Assembly (NCBI GenBank): GCA_025594325.1
Contig: JANHCV010000004.1
Location: 2,108,001-2,172,000, forward strand
Reading direction: 5' to 3'
Length of the DNA: 64,000 nt
From: Blastocladiella emersonii ATCC 22665
Lineage: Eukaryota; Blastocladiomycota; Blastocladiomycetes; Blastocladiales; Blastocladiaceae
This document shows, piece after piece, positions 53,776 through 64,000 of this stretch. Position numbers and translations under genes: made by a program. Position 1 is the first letter of the stretch; every line of letters starts with the position of its first letter. Below the pieces are notes generated by a model that saw only the letters and a program-made list of their open reading frames with translations, was not told the DNA's origin and made no database searches.

Positions 53776-54581
53776 ATGGGCAGGGTGCCGGGCGGTTTGA
53801 CGACGCGGCGGGATGACGAGGTGGAGGCCGTTGCGGGGGACGACTCGCTTGGTGGGTCCGAGCTCGCAGCGGCGGTGGGCCCGACGGCGGGCGACGAGGT
53901 GGCGGAGAGCGACGAGGTAGTGGTGGGCGCGTAGCCGTCGAGCGCGCTCGAAGGCCGGCTCGACGCCGTCGCGCTCGAGCATCCCGGTGCGCTAGGGGGC
54001 ACCGAGAGGCCGAGTCCGACGGCGGGCGACGACGAGGGCGGGAGCGACGAGGGCGGGAGCGACGAGACGGACGAAAGCGACGACGAGGACATGGTATCGC
54101 GAGCGTCGAGCGGGCGCGGGGTGAAGCCCGAGGTCGGCGGGGCGAGCTGCAGCAGGGTGCCGGGCGAGAGCGGGGTGCCGTGGGCGGGGCTGCCCCACTT
54201 CTCGGCGAGGGCGGCCCAGTTGCGGAAGCGCTCGGCGTCCGAGGGCAGGTTGAGCGAGGGCGAGATGTGCTTCATGCCGGGCAGCGACGGCTTGGGCGAC
54301 GAGTCGAAGGTGCGCTGCAGCTTCTGCAGCACGTCGGGCGGCGGGATGTTGGGCAGCGCGACGGGCACGTCCGTGGGCGAGGTGACGGGCTCCGCGCCAT
54401 CGTTGCCCGAGGGCGGCGGTGGTGGTGGTGGTGCCGATTCCGACGAGGCGGCTGCAGCAGCAGCGGAGCCCGTTGACGACAGTGACGAGGACTTGAGCGG
54501 CGAGGCCGAGCCCGCGCGGGCGGGTGCCGGAGCCGGCGCGGCAAAGGAGCGCTCAAAGGGGTTGATCTCGTGGCCGTGCAT
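51687..54581 (-). CDS. bZIP transcription factor, Atf1/CREB-type
   Basis: Exons on the minus strand 54581-52196 and 52126-51687 give 941 residues. The N-terminus INPFERSF and a later TPLSPGTLLQL resemble the conserved N-terminal blocks of Atf1-type factors. A long Ser/Pro/Gln-rich low-complexity region with many SP sites follows. The basic region (LERNRKAAMKCRQRKKQ) and leucine zipper lie at about 785-845, near the C-terminus, which is Gln/Pro-rich. Atf1 factors are nuclear targets of the stress MAPK pathway and bind CRE-like sites. The 69-nt GTACGA...GTAG intron falls inside the basic region and is open in frame, so retention would insert 23 residues between RNRK and AAMKCR. Confidence 0.88.
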
Positions 54582-55636
54582 GGCGGCGGTGCATGTTCAG
54601 CGGAGGGCTATGGCGAGGACGAGGGCGGACTGCGTGAGCATCGAGTCCCACGCGGGCGGGTGGCACAGCAGCAGCAGCGATCCGCGAACGCGGACGACGC
54701 GGTCCCGTGTGGTGATGTCGGTCGGCGGCCGCGCGCGGTCGAGGATGATGTCGTTGCGCGGGCGGCGCCGCTGCCGTCATATCACGCCGTTCGACGCTCG
54801 GTCGCGCGCGGGCGGCGGAGCGCGGCTCGTCTCCCCCCGCGTCTCCCTCCCGCACTACGCTCACGCTCTCCCAGCGCCGGCACACACGCCGCACTCATCG
54901 AATTGCGCGCCGGGGAGGGTGGTGGTGCAGGGGGCGGGACCGCGTCGGCTCGTCGCGCTGCCGTGACTGAACGAGTCCATGCATGGGTCGGTGGTCCATA
55001 AGTACCGTGAGGTCGGTGGTCGGTGGTCGGTGGTCGGTGGTCGGTGGTCGGTGGTCGGTGGTCGGTGGTCGGTGAGTGCAGCCGGCGGCGACGAGGGGAG
55101 AAGAGGTCGGAACCGCGAGCCCGGCGGGGGTCGGTGATGTCAGCAGCAGCCAGCGGTGGCTGATATGATTTGCGCCTCACCAGATCGCCTCGCCCTCGGA
55201 TCCACTTCGTCCACGACGACGCAGAATACTTTGCTACTGGCAACGGGTACATTTAAATATCAAGGTCGACTTTGCGCAGTATTCTCGGCTCATTCATGGT
55301 GAACATCGTCATCCCGAAGAGCCACGTGGGCTCGGCTGATGTCTCGCGAAGCGATCGGCGGTCCCTCCGCGTGATGCAGAGTCGGCGGTTTCAGGTTCCC
55401 TGCCCGTTCTCGCGGGTGGCGGAGCGCTTCGAAGCTCTCCTCTTCCGCCCATCGTCGACGTCGTCGCACTCGGCATTGCTAACCGACCGACCGACCGACC
55501 GCTGACGCACGCCCCCGCTGATCCGCGTGCCCGCGCGCTCCCACCATAGACTCCCATAGACGCACCCGGCCCCGGAGCCATAACCTTGTTCCCACACTCC
55601 CCCTCCCTCCCCCTCCCCCATCACACACACGCCGCA
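54582..55636. promoter_or_regulatory. Divergent promoter region, bZIP / CUE genes
   Basis: 1055 bp, including a 7-bp minisatellite (annotated separately) and a short (GACC)n run near 55485-55500. No gene is supported. Confidence 0.45.
55011..55073. repeat. 7-bp minisatellite (GGTCGGT)n
   Basis: About nine uninterrupted tandem copies of GGTCGGT. Likely length-polymorphic. It lies about 0.4 kb upstream of the bZIP start. Confidence 0.9.
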
Positions 55637-57154
55637 ATGGACTACTCGCAGCAGCGCCAGCCCATGCAGGGCGGTAACAGCGGTGCCGCCCCGTCGCGCG
55701 CCTTTGTCAGCCCGCTGCACGACGCGGCCGCCGACCCAGCGCCCTCCCGCGCGCGGCCGTCGTCGGCCTCGCACTCGCCGTGGGCCGCGTCGCCGTCGAC
55801 CGACGAGTGGACGCGCCGCCGGTCCGCGTTCCTGCCCGACGCCTCGGTCACCACCGAGCTCGCCGCCATCAAGTCGTCCGTCACCTCGTCCGTGTCACGC
55901 TGGATGTCGTCGTTCCTCGACCCGACACCCTCCTCCTCCTCCTCCTCGGCGCCTGCGGTCGCGCCGCCCTCGCCGTGGGTCACCACGTCCGCCGCCGCCG
56001 TGCACCCGCCCGCAACGGCTCCGCGCCCGCGCGCCCCGCACATTGCGCCGTGCCCGCCCGACCTCTACGCCATGTTCCCGACCGTCGACCGCGAGATCGT
56101 CGAGGCCGTCTACCTCGAGCACGCTGGCGACGTCGACCGCAGTCTCTCGGCGCTCCTCGAGATGACCGACCCCGACTTTGTGCCCGAACCCGAGCCCGAG
56201 CCCGAACCCGTGCCGCAGCAGCAGGAGAACGCGCGCCGCACCGCCGCCCTCGTGTCCGAATTCGCCGCCATCGCACCCGGGATGGGCATGGGCGGGATCG
56301 CCGCACCGGGCGTCGGCATGATGGCGCCCAACGCGGCCGCCGTCCCGAACTCGGTCCTCGCCGCGGCCGAGTCGGCGCGTGCACCGCGCCGGTCCTACGA
56401 CGACCATGACGACGACGAGCCGTCGCTGTTCGACGACCTCGCCATCGCCGAGCGCGTGCAGGAGGCCGCCGCCAAGACCAAGCTCATGTTCCGCGGCATG
56501 GCGTCGAAACTCGAGCGGCTGACGTCGCGTCTCGGCGACGAGATTGAGCTCAACTTTGGCGCCATGTCGATGCCGTCGCTAGCGTCCGACGACGAGGACG
56601 ACAGCATGTCGCGCAACTCGCTCACCATGTCGCACCACGACGACGCGTCGATCCTGTCGCTCCGGTCCGGCGCCAACACCCCGGCCCCGGCCTTCACCAC
56701 GCGCCACGACTCGTACGGCGACACCCCGCTCGCGTCGCCGCTCCCTGCCGCCGCTGCGGTGCCGGCGGGTGGTCCCGCGCCGCCGCGCGTCGCCCCCATC
56801 ACCATCTCGCGCACCGCGTCCATGCGCTCGTTCGACTCGACGCCCAGCTCGCCCTTTGTTATCTCTGAGCCGGGAGACGATGACAGCGACAACGAAGACC
56901 AGGACAAGGACGTGCCCAGCTCGCCGAGCCAGGCGCACCTGCGCCGGCACCCGGCCCTGACGCGCGCCGACTCGCTGTCGCGGTCGCCCACGCGCCCGCG
57001 GTCGCCGCTTGCCACCTCCGCCGGCTTCTCGCCCGTCGTCGCGGCACCCATCCTCTCGTCGAGCCCCGCGTCCAGCGTGCGCAGCGGGCTCAGCCGGCCC
57101 GTCTCGCCGTACGCGGCGTCGGCGCCCGCGGCCGGCCCTTCCTCGTCGGCGTAA
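55637..57154 (+). CDS. CUE-domain protein, Ser/Pro-rich
   Basis: One exon, 505 residues. Residues about 141-182 form a CUE domain (DLYAMFPTVDREIVEAVYLE, then DVDRSLSALLEM) with the MFP and di-leucine marks that bind ubiquitin. The N-terminus is Ser/Pro-rich with TTELAAIKSSVTSSVSRW, a possible amphipathic helix. The C-terminal half is disordered, with acidic clusters and many SP sites (probable CDK/MAPK targets). Similar single-CUE proteins in fungi act in ubiquitin-dependent trafficking, but the exact orthologue is not clear. It ends 55 bp from the convergent GRAM-domain gene. Confidence 0.8.
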   Translation: MDYSQQRQPMQGGNSGAAPSRAFVSPLHDAAADPAPSRARPSSASHSPWAASPSTDEWTRRRSAFLPDASVTTELAAIKSSVTSSVSRWMSSFLDPTPSSSSSSAPAVAPPSPWVTTSAAAVHPPATAPRPRAPHIAPCPPDLYAMFPTVDREIVEAVYLEHAGDVDRSLSALLEMTDPDFVPEPEPEPEPVPQQQENARRTAALVSEFAAIAPGMGMGGIAAPGVGMMAPNAAAVPNSVLAAAESARAPRRSYDDHDDDEPSLFDDLAIAERVQEAAAKTKLMFRGMASKLERLTSRLGDEIELNFGAMSMPSLASDDEDDSMSRNSLTMSHHDDASILSLRSGANTPAPAFTTRHDSYGDTPLASPLPAAAAVPAGGPAPPRVAPITISRTASMRSFDSTPSSPFVISEPGDDDSDNEDQDKDVPSSPSQAHLRRHPALTRADSLSRSPTRPRSPLATSAGFSPVVAAPILSSSPASSVRSGLSRPVSPYAASAPAAGPSSSA

Positions 57155-57209
57155 CCTCGGCAGTATGTAATAAATCGTTCTCTTTTTGTGTACCCCTACA
57201 CCTCCCCGA

Positions 57210-59219
57210 CTACGTCCCCGACGCGCGCCAGCGGCGCCCCGGGTCGCTCGACGCGGCAGCCAGCAGCCCGAACGCCGTGTCGCGGTTGCGCACGTGGTCG
57301 AGGACGACGACCGCGTTCCCGCTGCGCAGGTGCAGGACGAGCTGCGGGTTCTTGAACACCCACAGCGACCGCGGCGTCGCCTTCTTGATGCGCACCAGGT
57401 CGCTCAGCGCTACGCGCAGGTACACGTCGTTCTGCGCCGACCCGGAGCCCGCGGCCGCGACCACCTCGGCGTGTGTCGCGCCCGCGCGGATGCGCAGGAC
57501 GGCGGAGCGGCCGTTCCAGCTGCACGGGAACACGTCGACGCGGATCCGCTGTGCGGCCGTGGTCTCGGCGGCGCGCGCGGCGGCGGCGGGTGTCGCCGAG
57601 TCGGCCGCGATGGGTCCGACGGGCGCGCACGCGACCGGCACCGGGCGCGTCGCGGCCGCGAGCTCCTCGATGGCCCACTCGGCGTGTGTCGGGAACGGCC
57701 ACAGGACGATCTGCGTCAGGCTGAACTACACGCCCGCAACAGTCGCGAGTGAGCACACGCTCGCGCTGAACCAACGGCACAGACTAGGAGTACCATGCGG
57801 CGGTACCGCGGGAACTTGACCTGGAGCGGGAGCAGGACGAACAGGATGACGCCGACGTAGACGCCGAGCACCTTGGCGAGCACGTTGTACGAGAGGACGT
57901 GGACGAGCGTCGCCATGCCCGCGAGCTGGACCAGCATGAACAGCGTGGCGTGCGGCCGCTTCCACGTCACCATGTTGTGCAGCTTCTCGAGGATATCCGC
58001 CAGGTCGTGCACCTGCAGCTGCACCGCGGCCAGCACCGTGTCCTTGATCCCGAGGTCGGGCCGCTTGCCGGTACCTGCGCTTGCGCCGCCTGCCGCGGCC
58101 GCCCCGTGCACGGCGCTGCGCACCGTCGACGCGAGGTTGCTCCCGTACAGCGGCGACGCGTTCGGGTCGGCGAGCTGCGCGAGGAGCGCCGCGCCGGGCC
58201 CGCCGACGGCCGCCGCGGTTGCCGGGTTCTTGCGGTCCTCGACGTGTTTCGCCCGCGACGCGTCCGCGAACGCCGGCTGCCGCTGCGCGTCCAGGTACAG
58301 GCACCGCAGGCCCATGGCCGCCAGCGCGCGTTCCTGCGACAGCCCGTAGTAGGCGAGCGTCAGGACAAAGGCCGATGCGAGCAGCGACGTGGCGTGCTCG
58401 CCGAGGACCAGGGAGAAGTAGAGCGCCATGAAGAAGGCCGACTTGACGGGCGACTCCCAGAGGACTACGCCCTGCACGAACCCGAGAAACTCGGGCAGCG
58501 GTTGGAGTGCGGCGAACACGCGCTCCGCGTTCGCGCGAAGCTCGGTCCACGCAAACTGCTCGTCCTCGAGCGTGTCGACCCGGCTCGTCGCGAACGAGTA
58601 GATGTGACGCTGCAGCTCCTACGGAAGGCGGGGTGGGTGGGTGATCAGTGCTCACATCACGCGGGTCAAGGGGCGTGTGAGAACGTACCCCGCCAAGCCG
58701 CTCGGCGTGGTCCGCGAGCTGGTGCATCTTGGCGTCCCACGGCGACGACTCGGGCTCGGCGCCGACGGGCTCGCGGCGCGCGACAGCTGCGCCGGGGTCC
58801 GGGTCGGCCGCGGGCGCGACGGCCATCGCAGCGGCATCACCCGCGGCCGCCGGCGACTCCTGCTTGGCGCCGTCGCTCTCACCGCGCTGCTGCGGGTGGT
58901 GGTGGAGCAGCCGATGATGCTCGTGGTGGTGCGTCTCCTCGACGCGGTGGTGGCGCACGACGGGCGGCGGCGGGCACGACGCGACGCCGTCGGCCATGGC
59001 CTGCAGGCACGGGATCGGCGCCTCGCGCTGCACCTGCGCGACGCGGCTCAGGTCGTCCATGCGCTGCTGCCGCTGCGTGATGGTCTCGGCCGTCGTCGTC
59101 GTCGCCGTGGTCGGCGCGGCGCACCGCGGGACCGTACCGCGCGGCGGCGAGGGGGTCGCAGCGGCAGGCGGGCCGCGATGCGATGGGTGGGGTGAGGTCC
59201 ACGGTTGCGGCGGATCCAT
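57210..59219 (-). CDS. Membrane protein with C-terminal GRAM-like domain (GRAMD4-like)
   Basis: Exons on the minus strand 59219-58689, 58618-57794 and 57725-57210 give 623 residues. The N-terminal about 180 residues are Pro/His-rich and disordered. A helical part (ELQRHIYSFATSRVDTLEDE) leads to hydrophobic segments around 225-265 (SAFFMALYFSLVLGEHATSL) and 385-445 (LFMLVQLAGMATLVHVLSY, VYVGVILFVLLPLQVKFP). The last about 120 residues resemble the end of a GRAM/PH-like domain (DVYLRVALSDLVRIKK, LVLHLRSGNAVVVLDHV, RDTAFGLL). TM segments followed by a GRAM domain is the layout of GRAMD4, found at ER or mitochondrial membranes. Introns are GTACGT...TAG (70 nt) and GTACTC...TAG (68 nt), both phase 0. 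Confidence 0.7.
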
Positions 59220-60461
59220 GGTGGGTGGTGATTAATCGTGGATCGGTCGGCTGCTGGGGAAGAGAGCGGGCGAAGGGCGAAGCGAGCAAGGCGGGGGTGC
59301 TCGCTCGCTGATGACCAAGAGTCGCGTCACGCAGCGGTGCGCGCCGATCGCGCGGGAGATGAACATCGCGCAACGCGTGGCCACCCCACGCTCGCTCTCC
59401 CGACTTTACATGCTGCGAATGAAACTCTCGTGGATCGATGCCGGATAGAGTTGGTGCAGAACGACGGTTGCACTCGCTCACACACGCGCTGGACACACAG
59501 AACTGTCTGCAAGTGGGCGGGCGAAGCATGTCAGTGCGACCGTATGCGACCGAGGCCGCACGACACGGGGAAATTTGTACCACTCTAACCATCTTAGAGA
59601 GAGGCTTTTTGGTTCATGGAGTTGTTGTCGCTCCCGATGTACTTTTTGTGCTACATCGCTGCATGGTACGCCCGCACGGCATTACACCGTGTCCTTGGGA
59701 CAGAGCGGCCCATGTACAGAGATGCCCCGTGAACCTCGACGCTCACCCCACCTTGTCCGTTGCATCGATCCAAACAGGCTAAGCTCGTGCTGGCTCACGT
59801 GCAGAGCGCATCATCATCATCACGCTTTGTGCTTGGGCTCGTACGGGCGTCTCGGTGGCCAATCACACTTGGTCGGAGAGTCCCTCGCTTCGCTCTCTCA
59901 CATCGACTTGAGCAAACTACGCTACTCTCAGTGCATCCAATTCTCGGCGCGTTCGCAGGCGGTTGACAGACTCACTCGTCGCGTCGATCCGCCCCATCGG
60001 CAAGCTTTCCCAACACAGCCGAACTCCGCTCGCGCGCCGACGATTCCGGCGATCGCAGTACTCGTGCAGGTGCCATGAAACGTGCGTGCCGCCTGCGCGG
60101 GCGTTGCGCCTGTGAGAACGTCAGCGCGCGAGCGGGGTGCCGGCCCGCTGTGTCCGGAGTGGTGTTGATGTCGGGGGCCAGCTCGTTGTGAATGAGCAGG
60201 CAGATTTTGCGCACGAACTTTGCCTCGCGAGACGCTTGGATCTCGTTTGAGGCGGGGGCTTGTGATGTTCATTCGCACGCGGGGGCAGGACGAGAACGGT
60301 GGGACGGTGTGGCGCAGCGCGCTCCGTTTCAGGCCGCTGGGAACACCGATCGCATCACCACGGCCAGCGACCGCGGCGCGCCATCTGGAGCCAAGCGCTC
60401 AAAACCGGGGCGCGGCTCCGCAGCGCGCCCTCTCTCCCCCCGAACCTCATAGCACCACACC
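59220..60461. other. Intergenic region, no supported gene
   Basis: About 1.24 kb between two genes facing away from each other. A TGTGGCGCAGCGCG variant of the shared motif is at 60308-60321, about 150 bp before the proposed start of the next gene. No RNA gene or repeat recognised. Confidence 0.45.
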
Positions 60462-62472
60462 ATGGTAACCAACGATATTGCGATGTACCGTGAGGCACAC
60501 AGATGCTCACGCAGCGGTTGTAGCCGTACTCGTCACTCGCCGCGACCGAGGACCCGATCTACTACCGCTCGCGGCGGTCCGCTGTGTACTCGCGCAAGTA
60601 CATGGTGGCCGCCGCACAGCCGCTGGCGGTGGCAGCTGGTGTGCGTCTCCTCGAGCGCGGCGCCAACGCGGCTGAGGCGGCCATCGCTGTGGCGGCGGCG
60701 CTCAACGTGACGGGTGTGTTTTGTTGCTTGACTCCACGCCGACGCGACATTCACTCCATTCGACAACTTGTAGAGCCGGGCTCGTGCGGCGTTGGAGGCG
60801 ACATGTTCTGCCTCTTTTACAACGCCAGGGACAAGTCGGTGCGTGAGCTCTAGCTCATCGTACGCGCGTAAGTCACGCTCACCCGAACTCGACGCCGAGT
60901 AGATTAAGGCCGTGAACGGCAGCGGCCGCTCGCCCGCGGCGCTGACGCAGGCCCTCGCGCTCGAGCGCCACCCAGACGCGGGCGCGCGGCTTCCCGCGAC
61001 CTCGCCGCTCGGGATCACGGTGCCGGGCGCCGTCGCGGGCTGGGTCGACACGCTCGAGCGGTTCGGCACGGGCAAGATCCCGCTCGCCGACCTGCTCGCG
61101 CCCGCCATTGACCTTGCCGAGAACGGGTTCTCCGTCAGCCGCATCTCGGCGTGGCAGTGGGGCAACGCGACGGCGCGTCTGCTCGCCGCATCGCCCAACG
61201 GCGCCGAAGTCCTCCTCAAGGTCAATGGCACGCCGCGCGCGCCGCGCGAGGGCGAGACCATGTACATGCGCAACCTCGCCACCACGCTGCGCCGCATCGG
61301 CGAGCTTGGCAAGACCGGGTTCTACGAGGGACCCGTCGCCGAGGCCATTGTCGAGGTCATCCAGCAGGCTGGCGGCGTCATGTCGCTTGACGACCTCAAG
61401 CAGCACACGTCCACGTTCGAGGACCCGGTGTCCATCGTGTACGGCGGAGTGCGACTGTGGGAGTGCGTTCCCAACAGCCAAGGTACGACGATTAACTACT
61501 CAAACGAACACGCGAACGCTCACGCGAACCTGCGTAGGACTCGTGGCCCTCATGGTGCTCGGCATCCTTGACCAGGCAAACAAGCTCGGTATCATCCAGA
61601 CGCCCATCGAGGACCAGATCGCCGCCGCAGACAACGCCACCACGCCGCTGCCCGCGACTGCCGCGCACTACATGATCAACGCGTTCCGCCTCGCGTTCGC
61701 CGACGCGCAGGCCAACATCACAGACCCGTCGCTCGTCCCACCCGTCGAGACCATCGCGATGCTGCTCTCGACCGAGCACCTGCAGCAGCGTGCGCGCCAG
61801 CTCGTCGCCGACACGGCGCTCCCGGACGGCGCGCCGCGGCACTCGTCGGACACGGTGTACTTTTGCGTGGGCGACGCCGACGGGAACGCGTGCTCGTTCA
61901 TCTACTCCAACTACCAGGGCTTCGGCAACGGCGCGGTCCCGCGCGGGTGCGGGTTCACGCTGCAGAACCGCGGGTGCGGGTTCGACCTGCGCGGGACCGG
62001 CGTCAACGTGATCGCGCCGCGTAAGCGGCCGTACCACACGCTCGTCCCCGCTATGCTCACGACCAATGGCGAGGGCGGCGGGCACAACCTGCTCGCGGCG
62101 TTCGGCGTCATGGGCGGGTTCATGCAGCCGCAGGGCCACGTCCAGGTCCTCATGCAGTACCTCGCGGCGCGCAAGGCCGGCGGACGTGTCGACCCGCAGG
62201 ACGCGCTCGACGTGCCGCGGTTCTGCCTGCAGCCGGAGCAGCGGACCGCGGGGATGCCTGCCCCTGTTGACGTTGAGGACGGGCTGTTTACCGAGTCGGA
62301 CCTGGCCAATCTCCGCGCCCGTGGTCACAACCTGCGCGTAGTGACCGGTATGAGCCGCTCCGTGTTCGGTCGCGGTCAATGGGTCGGGCCTGTTCGCGAT
62401 GCTGGCGGTGCGCAGCAGGGCTGGATCGGCGCGAGTGACGGACGCGCTGATGGCTGTGCGTTTGGGTGGTGA
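60462..62472 (+). CDS. Gamma-glutamyltransferase family protein (Ntn hydrolase)
   Basis: Exons 60462-60464, 60524-60713, 60774-60838, 60903-61482 and 61538-62472 give 590 residues. Family marks are SRRSAVYSRKYMVAAAQPLA, ERGANAAEAAIAVAAALNVTEPGSCGVGGDMF, PLGITVPGAVAGWVDTLERF and FYEGPVAEAIVEVIQQAGG. The self-cleavage region SSDTVYFCVGDADGNACSFI has the candidate nucleophile Thr near 388, and is followed by NYQGFGNGAVPRGCGFTLQNRG. This resembles the bacterial YwrD-like branch more than classical secreted GGT. No signal peptide is seen. The proposed first exon is only the ATG, followed by GTAACC...TTGTAG (59 nt); the coding frame clearly runs back to the TAG at 60521-60523, which must be an acceptor or a stop. 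Substrate (glutathione or another gamma-glutamyl compound) is not decided. Confidence 0.83.
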
Positions 62473-64000
62473 GATCGCTGTCCGGGCAAAATATACGTAT
62501 CATCGATTCCTTTATCACAGCATTCTCTTTTCGGCGCTGCAAGGACGGTGGAGTGCAAGGCGAGCCCGCGTCGTTCAGCTGCACGTGGGCCGGCGGGGCA
62601 TGGAACGCACCCACTGCGAGCGCCGCCGCTTCGTCTCTCGCCGACTCCCATGGAACAAGTCTGATTCGAATCGCTTACATGCATAACTTGGCGCAAACTG
62701 GTTGCAGGCGCATGTTGATGACGGTGCCCAAGACCATGGCAAAATGCAACGCTTTGGCACCACCCTCGTGAAGCGCGAGAAGCAACCTTGAACGTCACGC
62801 CCATGGCGCTCGCGTCAATCGCGACGGCGCTCAGAACCCAATCTGTTTCAACTTGATGAGGCGTTTGTGTTCCCGCGTGGTCATTTAAAGGAGCTGGAAG
62901 CTTGGTTTGCTCGGCGCGCAAGTCCGGCCCCGCGCGCGAGTTTGCGACGTCAAGTGCGACCGAGCAGGCTACTTTTATAGCAGTGTGCGATGCACAGTTG
63001 CTTGCACTAGTCATGCTACTAGGCAACTCTAAGGAGGTGTCGGCGTCATTGCCTGCCACTACAGTCACAGACCGGTACGTTCCAACCGCTCACATTCAGT
63101 GCGCCACCGTTTCCACCCCGTCCTGGACTTTCCGAGACGCTCCTGTCCATGCCAAACTGTCCGCAGACGGAAAGCACGTTTACAAACAGTGGCTAACGTT
63201 CAGACACACGAAACTTACAGGCAACACCACGGCTCAAGATCCAACACGTCGCCCATACTTGTGATACTTCTTGTGCATTCATTTCCACCCGGCTGTATCG
63301 CGGAGCTCCAGTTGATATCTCGCACACGAACACAGCTCAGGGCTTCTTCAACATCACCTTCGAGTACGGGCGAAGCCAAGCTCTCCACTACGGTAACCCA
63401 GTTCATGGGCTCGGACGAGACGGGGAAGCTTCACTTGCAGCCTCAGCGCGCTCCGATCAACCAATTCGCATGCTGCTTCAAGAGCTACACGAGCGCGGCA
63501 AGATCGACGAGACCGATTCACTTCCCAGTGTAACTTTTCCCGCTCGCGCACGACGCTGGTTACCGCAGCGCTCGCCCAGGCGCCATGAAAAGCGCGTGTC
63601 ACTTGCGCGGGCGCTGCGCAACGAATGCGCCGCTGTCGATGCGGGTGTTGGTATGCTGGAACGTGAGATCGTCGATGTCCGAACCTGTAAATAGAAGGGT
63701 GATGTTACGTACCTTGCGTGAGTGACAAGTCGAAGATCGTTGAAGGAAGAGAAGGGTCGCGATGGTCACCCGCACGTGGGCCAGGTGATGATGAAGTCAC
63801 GGTGGCCAGGCCCACGTCGGCTTGTCCTCTCACCGATCCCATGAATCTGCATTAATACGGCATGCCTGCATTTACGACTTGGCGCAACGACTTCACAGGC
63901 GTTTGTTGCAAACGGTGCTCTGCGCTAGAGGCGGCCGAGACCCGACGTGCGACGCGGCGCTCAACTCGGGAGATCAAGTGTTGTCTTGCCACTGCTGCAA
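62473..64000. other. Right-end region, no supported gene
   Basis: About 1.5 kb, visibly less GC-rich than the genes. Several frames of 60-230 codons exist on both strands, but none shows a domain or codon pattern like the neighbours. A GCGCGGGCGCTGCGC block near 63615 resembles a block near 60097. The region may include the 3' end or promoter of a gene beyond the edge. Confidence 0.4.

Noticed and set aside
62376-63533. Open frames of 100-230 codons at the right end
   Set aside because: No domain, no codon bias like neighbouring genes, and mutually overlapping on both strands.
1-64000. CRISPR arrays, operons, bacterial ribosome binding sites
   Set aside because: The window is eukaryotic with spliced genes; no regular repeat-spacer array is present.

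Overview
The window is nuclear DNA of a GC-rich, gene-dense eukaryote. Most genes carry short introns (about 52 to 97 nt where I could place both ends, one of 157 nt in the first formin and one of 224 nt in the PhoD-like gene) that usually start GTACG and end TAG. The gene set points to a fungus or fungus-like relative: a Csm1/Pcs1-type monopolin subunit, a Faf1-type ribosome-assembly factor, an Atf1-type bZIP with an NPFE N-terminus, a three-KH-domain protein and a membrane-anchored SH3 protein. Two rhodopsin-like (class A-like) receptors and two diaphanous-type formins are unusual for Dikarya and suggest an early-diverging zoosporic lineage such as Blastocladiomycota. That placement is inference; no rRNA or other marker is present.

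Layout. 1-1.1 kb: 3' part of an unrecognised basic protein (minus). 1.1-4 kb: non-coding, with two short-repeat clusters. 4-14.6 kb: a SUMO-like-domain protein, a triple-KH RNA-binding protein, a small secreted peptide, a monoacylglycerol-lipase-like hydrolase, Faf1-like, Csm1-like, RMI1 and a small unknown protein. 14.9-18 kb: an F-box/zinc-cysteine protein and a second minus-strand gene, each crossed by one in-frame TGA. 18.8-28.3 kb: two large formins head-to-head across a 0.7 kb promoter. 28.8-32.8 kb: two tandem BTB-BACK paralogues. 33.1-37.8 kb: APC1 of the anaphase-promoting complex. 38.6-43.1 kb: the SH3 membrane protein and a secreted PhoD-like phosphatase.

43.4-47.2 kb is the most striking part. 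A complete PIF/Harbinger DNA transposon (DDE transposase plus Myb/SANT-like protein, imperfect terminal repeats, TTA target duplication) sits inside one arm of an older perfect palindrome. With the transposon and one TTA removed, the palindrome has 266-bp arms and a 15-nt loop. It ends 24 bp past the stop of the first of two tandem seven-transmembrane receptor genes (47.2-51.4 kb). Then come the Atf1-like bZIP factor, a CUE-domain protein, a GRAM-domain membrane protein (GRAMD4-like) and a gamma-glutamyltransferase-family protein; the last 1.5 kb shows no convincing gene.

Functionally, the window mixes chromosome and cell-cycle genes (RMI1, Csm1, APC1), actin nucleators (formins), signalling (receptors, SH3 protein, stress bZIP) and secreted enzymes. 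Exon boundaries below were derived by hand from reading-frame continuity, splice motifs and comparison between paralogues; they have not been tested against transcripts.
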